Assembly: GCA_963779325.1 (NCBI GenBank)
Contig: CAVZXS010000018.1
Span: 1 to 18,714, forward strand
DNA length: 18,714 nt
Reading direction: 5' to 3'
Source of the DNA: CAVZXS01 sp963779325
GTDB lineage: Bacteria; Bacteroidota; Bacteroidia; Chitinophagales; Chitinophagaceae
Below are positions 14,796-18,714 of this stretch, piece after piece. Below the pieces are notes generated by a model. It had not been told where the DNA came from and searched no databases. It saw nothing but the letters and a program-made list of their open reading frames with translations. The translations under genes and the position numbers were made by a program. The stretch's first letter is position 1. Each line of letters starts with the position of its first letter.

Positions 14796-14878
14796 CTACT
14801 TGTCATGCTGAGGTACGAAGCATCCAGTACGCAGCCCTGCGTAACAGACCCTTCGCTAAGGCTCAGGGTGACAAGCAG
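14796..14878. repeat. Long palindrome, copy 2
   Basis: Same structure as copy 1, displaced by exactly 183 bases. Flanking sequence on both sides is also related (CCCGTTCT before; a TTCGAT...CACTCAG pattern after), so the duplicated unit is larger than the palindrome. Confidence 0.88.
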
Positions 14879-14980
14879 CAAGAGGTTTTTAGTTTCGATA
14901 CAGGTTCACTCAGAACGTTTTTTATTCATCATTTCAACTTTCCCTTATCATTCGATTACTACGCTATCAACTTCTTGCAA

Positions 14981-15005
14981 TTTGTCATGCTGAACATCCG
15001 GTACG
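14981..15005. repeat. Truncated palindrome, copy 3
   Basis: TTGTCATGCTGA then ACATCCGGTACGC lies 182 bases after copy 2. The GGTACGAAG part and the whole right half are missing. The gene for the GIY-YIG protein ends 23 bases beyond. Confidence 0.75.
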
Positions 15006-15027
15006 CCAATCAAAATAAAAGAACTTC

Positions 15028-15372
15028 TCAATCATTACTTCTCAAAAACAGTTTAATATCGTTCGGCGGCCACGCACCAAATAATTCTTTATTCAAAAAC
15101 TTCATCGTCGGGTTAAACTCTTTAATTAAAGCTATTTTCTTTTCTCTCTTCCAACCCTTTATTTCTTTTTCTCTCGCTATGGCATCATTCACGTATTGGT
15201 GACATTCATAGTAAAGTAAATAAAAGCAACTGTACCTGCCGGCAAATGTTTCCGGCTTGCCGCGATTTGTATAATGCTCAATGATACGGGTTTCAATGCT
15301 GTTGGTTACACCGGTATAAAGTACTGTCTTTTCGTAATTGGTTATTATATATACGTAATATGAGCGGTTCAT
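15028..15372 (-). CDS. Small GIY-YIG nuclease-domain protein
   Basis: A 114-residue single-domain protein of the UvrC-like GIY-YIG group. The two signature strands read YYVYI (5-9) and YTGVT (19-23). Arg29, His33 and metal-binding Glu68 in AIAREKEIKGW are in place, so the catalytic set appears complete. The family cuts DNA; the role of these small standalone versions is not known to me. It lies between HK2 and RR2 on their strand, with copies of one palindrome family on both sides (14613-15005 and 15461-15559). It looks like an insertion in the sensory module. The ATG at 15372 is clear. Confidence 0.85.
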   Translation of the reverse strand: MNRSYYVYIITNYEKTVLYTGVTNSIETRIIEHYTNRGKPETFAGRYSCFYLLYYECHQYVNDAIAREKEIKGWKREKKIALIKEFNPTMKFLNKELFGAWPPNDIKLFLRSND

Positions 15373-15460
15373 TATTGTTGTTTCAATTGTTTGGTTTTGT
15401 CTACCATCTTCTCGTTACATTTTCCTCTTTAAAACTATTACTTTCCTATTACTCTCGTCC

Positions 15461-15559
15461 CTCTGTCATCCTGATCCCGCCACCGGCGGGAGAAGGATCT
15501 ATTACGCAGAAGGGCGTAACAGACCCTTCGTTTCGCTGCGCTCACTAAGGATGACAGAG
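15461..15559. repeat. Long palindrome, copy 4 (GTCATCCTGA variant)
   Basis: CTCTGTCATCCT (15461-15472) pairs with AGGATGACAGAG (15548-15559). Inner hairpins CCCGCC/GGCGGG (15476-15490) and TTACGC/GCGTAA (15502-15519) are present. The shared core TACGC, GCGTAAC, AGACCCTTCG places it in the same family as copies 1-3. Confidence 0.85.
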
Positions 15560-15612
15560 CAGGAAGAGGTCTTTGTTCTTGCTGCCTGTCCATTACAGGA
15601 ATACTTTTCTTA

Positions 15613-16506
15613 TCAATTAAATTCACTCACCGCCGAAACATTATCAACCTTTTCGACCGGTTCACCATTCACTACTGACTCTTGACCACTCACTACCCGC
15701 GCCGTACCCTCATTACCCGAATACGGAATACTCACCACCACTTTTGTACCCTTACCAGGTGTACCGGTTATGGCCACCGTACCGTTGAACATCGCTGCTC
15801 TTGCATTTATATTTTTTAAACCCGCACCGGTACGACTGTCTGCTTTATCGGCTGCAGCGGTAAAACCAATGCCGTCATCGGCTATCGTTACTTTTATATG
15901 GCCGAAATTATAATACAACTCCAATTGTACGCTGCGGGCCTGCGCATGTTTCAGTATATTATTAAATGATTCCTGTACAATGCGAAAGATGATCAATTCT
16001 TTTTTCGCATCTAAGAAAATCGGTTCGCCGGTTACCTTCATATCAATGGCGAAAGATTTTAACCCCCTTATATTTTCAATTTCTTTTTCAATGGCTTTTA
16101 TCAGCCCTTGGTTGGTGATGATGTCGGAGTCTAAGCTTTTAGAAATATCACTCAGGTCGGTAATTACTCTGCTCAGTATAACCAACGATTCATTAATCAG
16201 GCTTTCTGCTTCAGCGGTATTGTTCAGCCTGACGGTATGCAGTTTCAGTTTGGCAAGGGTGAGTTCCAGTGTAATATTATCATGAATCTCGCGGCTGATA
16301 TGCTGAAAAGTAGATTCCTGTATTTCTACTTGTGTACTCAGCAGGTTTTTATCGTAGGTCAGTTTCAATGCATCCAATGATTGATTAAACACCGCCTGTT
16401 TTTTACGGTACAAATACAGGATGGTGATAATGAAACTGATCAGTACCAGTATAAGAAGCGTAGAACCTATAAGGAATATAACTATGTCGTTAGTTCGGTT
16501 TTGCAT
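15613..16506 (-). CDS. Sensor-less histidine kinase (HK2), HisKA_3 type, repeat-derived tail
   Basis: A 297-residue inner-membrane kinase. I use the ATG at 16506; the longer frame to 16527 begins with TTG. One membrane helix lies at about 8-33, then a coiled coil, phospho-His75 in SREIHDNI, N-box FNNILKHA (181-188), G1 box DDGIGF (210-215) and G2 box GAGL (227-230). No sensor domain is present. The domain should end near TKVVVSIPY (254-262). About 35 further residues follow, rich in Val, Ser, Gly and Glu, partly encoded by GTAGTGAGTGGTCAAGAGTC-like repeat sequence. Its first 25 bases overlap the 3' end of the upstream 7TM gene, which strongly suggests a functional pair. Confidence 0.9.
   Translation of the reverse strand: MQNRTNDIVIFLIGSTLLILVLISFIITILYLYRKKQAVFNQSLDALKLTYDKNLLSTQVEIQESTFQHISREIHDNITLELTLAKLKLHTVRLNNTAEAESLINESLVILSRVITDLSDISKSLDSDIITNQGLIKAIEKEIENIRGLKSFAIDMKVTGEPIFLDAKKELIIFRIVQESFNNILKHAQARSVQLELYYNFGHIKVTIADDGIGFTAAADKADSRTGAGLKNINARAAMFNGTVAITGTPGKGTKVVVSIPYSGNEGTARVVSGQESVVNGEPVEKVDNVSAVSEFN
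15665..15696 (-). repeat. Heptad-like repeat tract inside the HK2 C-terminus
   Basis: On the coding strand GTAGTGAGTGGTCAAGAGTC followed by AGTAGTGAATGG. It encodes part of the tail beyond the kinase domain. Confidence 0.55.
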
Positions 16507-17201
16507 AAAAAAGCTTTTGATAAACAAAGAAACGTAATGCCATAGGGTAAGGCAAAAAATAATACATTTAATTCGCTTTGATATTGAAATTTTGATTTCT
16601 CTAAATAATCAGTTATAAAATAAAATGGTATTGAAATAAATGTGTAAAAAAAGATACCCGTCGTAATCCAAAAAGACGGCCTTTGAAATATACTTATAGG
16701 AGAAGGTTTAGAAAAAAGTTCTGCAAAATAAAAAAAACAAGGTATAATTAAAAAAAAGAATTCAATAACTCCGAGATAATACATATCATTTATCCCCGCT
16801 ATTGGAATATGAAATAGTAAAGCATTTGCGAAGTGGAAAAGTAGTAATACAATAAAAATAACCTTGAGAAAAGGGATTACTCGTTTTATCAGTTTATTCT
16901 GTAATGTAAGCTGGAAGAAAAAGAAATAAGCTAAAATCTCTCCAAGAAACGAAATGCTGTTTGTGAAAAGTAATGAATAACCAAATTCTTTCCTGCTAAG
17001 ATTCGAAAAAAATAGAAGATAATAGTCAAAGATGAGTATTGAAATATCTAATATGGCATAGCAAATAAAAAACTGCCCTATCCTGTTTTTTCGTTGGTAA
17101 ATAATACCCAATACGATTGCTGTTAATTCGCATACAAACATGAACAGGTCATCATAATAGCTCCTATGCAAGCTTTCAAATATTTTTTCCCATCCACTCA
17201 T
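16482..17201 (-). CDS. Seven-TM membrane protein (7TM-c), putative sensor partner of HK2
   Basis: A 239-residue integral membrane protein; family not recognised by name. It begins MSGWEKIF, then seven hydrophobic segments (near 18-36, 41-64, 77-97, 109-131, 141-163, 176-199, 211-231). Conserved features shared with the two upstream paralogs are GWEK.F, a Tyr-Tyr before TM1, YQRKNR after TM1, GEILAYFFFF, YLGVIEFFFLIIP, a Phe-Trp-Ile pair leading TGIFFYTFISIPF, and the C-terminal KTELTT. There is no soluble domain. Its last 25 bases overlap the HK2 start. The tight coupling makes a receptor-kinase complex the simplest idea; the ligand is unknown. Confidence 0.82.
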   Translation of the reverse strand: MSGWEKIFESLHRSYYDDLFMFVCELTAIVLGIIYQRKNRIGQFFICYAILDISILIFDYYLLFFSNLSRKEFGYSLLFTNSISFLGEILAYFFFFQLTLQNKLIKRVIPFLKVIFIVLLLFHFANALLFHIPIAGINDMYYLGVIEFFFLIIPCFFYFAELFSKPSPISIFQRPSFWITTGIFFYTFISIPFYFITDYLEKSKFQYQSELNVLFFALPYGITFLCLSKAFLCKTELTT

Positions 17202-17214
17202 ATTGTCAGTTTAT

Positions 17215-17934
17215 TTATGTTGTTAATTCGGTTTTGAGTGTAAAGGCTTTTGCTAAAAAAAGAAATGAGATGCCAAAGGGTAAGCAAAATAATAATGCGC
17301 CTAATTCATTTCGATATTCGTATTCTGACTCCGCCAAATAGTTGTTGATGAAAAAAAAGGGGATTGAAATAAATGAGTAAAAGAATATACCGGTTGCAAT
17401 CCAAAAAGATGGTCTCCGCAGCAATTTTCTTTCAGATGGTTTTGTAAAAAGTTCAGAAAAATAAAAAATACAGGGTATAATCAAAAAAATGAATTCGATA
17501 ACTCCAAGATAGTTCATATCTATAAAACCCATTTTTGGTACACGGTAAATTATGGTATGCAGCAAATAAAAGGAGGTTAGCGTTATAAAAAACACTCCAA
17601 GAACCGGTATTGTTTTTTTTATTGACCTGCTTTGAAGTGTTTTTCGGAAAAAGAAAAAGTAGGCTAATAATTCACATATAAACACCATGGAGTTTGTTAT
17701 GTGTACAAAAAGGTGACTTTCGGTTTTAGTAAAATTGGAAAAATAAACTATGTACTGGTCTAAAATGAGTACTGTTATATCAAAGGCTATATAAAAAATA
17801 AAAAGTTGCCCAACCCTATTTTTTCGTTGATAAATGAGGCCGAGGATAATAGCGGTTACTTCACAAACAAACATGAAGGGTTCATCATAATACCCTTTAT
17901 GCCAGCCATCAAACATTTTCTCCCATCCGGTCAT
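17215..17934 (-). CDS. Seven-TM membrane protein (7TM-b)
   Basis: A 239-residue paralog of 7TM-c and the closest of the set to it by eye. It begins MTGWEKMFDGWHKGYYDEPF, and the C-terminus ends AFTLKTELTT. Seven membrane segments lie at matching positions, including CELLAYFFFF, YLGVIEFIFLIIPCIFYF and FWIATGIFFYSFISIPFFF. The next gene starts 13 bases after its stop, and the same 13-base spacing separates it from 7TM-a. The two spacers differ at only one base (ATAAACTAACAAT and ATAAACTGACAAT). This indicates recent tandem duplication. Function is inferred only from the shared operon with HK2. Confidence 0.82.
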   Translation of the reverse strand: MTGWEKMFDGWHKGYYDEPFMFVCEVTAIILGLIYQRKNRVGQLFIFYIAFDITVLILDQYIVYFSNFTKTESHLFVHITNSMVFICELLAYFFFFRKTLQSRSIKKTIPVLGVFFITLTSFYLLHTIIYRVPKMGFIDMNYLGVIEFIFLIIPCIFYFSELFTKPSERKLLRRPSFWIATGIFFYSFISIPFFFINNYLAESEYEYRNELGALLFCLPFGISFLFLAKAFTLKTELTT

Positions 17935-17947
17935 ATTGTTAGTTTAT

Positions 17948-18661
17948 TTATGTTGTTAATTCGGTTTTGAGTGTAAAAGCTTTTGATAGAAAAAGAAATT
18001 GAATTCCGTACAGTATAGTAAATAATATTATACCCAATGAGTCGTAATAATGCGATCTCGAATGAGCTAAGTAACCGGCTATTGTAAAATAAGGGATTGA
18101 AACGAATGATATGAAAAAAATACCGGACGTAATCCAAAAAGAAGATTTTTGAAAAAGTGTCTGTAAAGATGATAATCTAAAAAGATCAAAATAGTAGACA
18201 AAACAAGAGATGAGTAGAAACAGGTACCCTATTGCACTCAGGTAATAAAATGTTCTAACCGGCTTCGCATCAAATCTAAATACATTGGTTAAATAAAATA
18301 CTACCAAAATAACCGAAACAACTCTTAAGGTTTTTATAAAAGATTTTAGTTTTTTATCCTTAAAAGATTGAATAAAAAAATAGTAGTAAGCTAAAACTTG
18401 AAACAAAAAGCAAAAACCGTTGATGACATTCGTTGCTTTATAGTACGCTTTTTTTTCAATTCCGGAGAAATAGTCCAGATAGAAAAGTAAATTGAGCATA
18501 AGGAAATCAAATATGGCATAGAATATAAAAAATCGTAATGCTTTACTTTTCCTGTGATATAAAAGTCCTAACACAATAGCCAGTATTTGGCATGCCATGT
18601 AAAAGGGTTCAGAATAATATTCTTTCTGCCATTGCGCAAACATTTTCTCCCATCCGGTCAT
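17948..18661 (-). CDS. Seven-TM membrane protein (7TM-a)
   Basis: A 237-residue paralog and the most diverged of the three. I place the start at the ATG at 18661 because it aligns with the MTGWEKMF start of the others; the frame remains open upstream to the window edge, so a longer form cannot be excluded. It shares TM1 with a following YHRK, the FQVLAYYYFF stretch, SFWITSGIFFISFVSIPYF and the identical end AFTLKTELTT. TM5 (YYLSAIGYLFLLISCFVYYF) lacks the Glu found in GVIEF of the other two. The bases before its ATG (CAAACTAACGAA) resemble the spacers before 7TM-b and 7TM-c, so another copy may lie just outside the window. Confidence 0.8.
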   Translation of the reverse strand: MTGWEKMFAQWQKEYYSEPFYMACQILAIVLGLLYHRKSKALRFFIFYAIFDFLMLNLLFYLDYFSGIEKKAYYKATNVINGFCFLFQVLAYYYFFIQSFKDKKLKSFIKTLRVVSVILVVFYLTNVFRFDAKPVRTFYYLSAIGYLFLLISCFVYYFDLFRLSSLQTLFQKSSFWITSGIFFISFVSIPYFTIAGYLAHSRSHYYDSLGIILFTILYGIQFLFLSKAFTLKTELTT

Positions 18662-18714
18662 TTCGTTAGTTTGGTTATGCGCCGAAGCTAATACATAAAC
18701 CAATACGCCAAACC

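Noticed and set aside
14534..15202. A 222-residue open frame on the plus strand
   Set aside because: It runs through the palindrome array and into the antisense of the GIY-YIG gene; the peptide is just the translated repeat unit twice.
14613..15559. Regular repeats as a possible CRISPR array
   Set aside because: Units are 83-99 bases with long internal palindromes, about 100-base related spacers and no cas genes.
17931..18137. A 68-residue minus-strand frame overlapping the end of 7TM-a
   Set aside because: Alternative frame of the 7TM-a 3' part; the paralog alignment supports the other frame.

Overview
The window looks like a chromosomal piece of a Bacteroidota genome, most likely a Chitinophagaceae-type member. 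The evidence is the gene order bamD-rpoZ-coaBC-DUF4835, several TAnnTTTG-type -7 promoter boxes, almost no Shine-Dalgarno sequences, and many palindromic intergenic repeats. All family names come from reading motifs in the translated sequence. No database search was run.

Region 1 (1-7663) is conserved core. On the minus strand lie a long-chain polyprenyl diphosphate synthase and the 5' part of recJ, which runs off the left edge. A symmetric divergent promoter region separates them from a plus-strand OmpA-like outer-membrane protein with its own terminator. The plus-strand cluster bamD-rpoZ-coaBC-DUF4835-DUF4296 follows. Three of its four junctions overlap, and the fourth, rpoZ-coaBC, carries a hairpin terminator. 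The cluster covers outer-membrane protein assembly, RNA polymerase omega, CoA synthesis and two exported proteins.

Region 2 (7664-10800) holds the two subunits of a 3-oxoacid CoA-transferase, split by a palindromic insertion that also supplies the end of scoA. A standalone IS200-type transposase sits between inverted pairs of REP-like hairpins. A decayed four-helix-bundle gene follows, with its 3' end repeated in tandem downstream.

Region 3 (10801-18714) is all minus strand and is the most unusual part. It holds two sensory modules with the same order: seven-transmembrane protein(s), then a one-TM histidine kinase without a sensor domain, then a NarL-type response regulator. The first has one diverged 7TM gene (12527-13171), HK1 and RR1. 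The second has three tandem 7TM paralogs (16482-18661), HK2 and RR2. I propose that the 7TM proteins are separately encoded sensors for the kinases. In each module the kinase and regulator genes are pushed apart by repeats. In module 2 the gap also holds a small GIY-YIG nuclease gene flanked by copies of one palindrome family.

Small genes paired with their own repeat families recur: IS200 transposase with CCCCGAAGGGG hairpins, four-helix-bundle gene with GTCGGAGGTC-type tracts, and GIY-YIG gene with GTCATGCTGAG palindromes. Repeat sequence also reaches the 3' ends of real genes (scoA, HK2, and directly after the stops of scoB, RR1 and RR2). I saw no tRNA, rRNA or CRISPR array.
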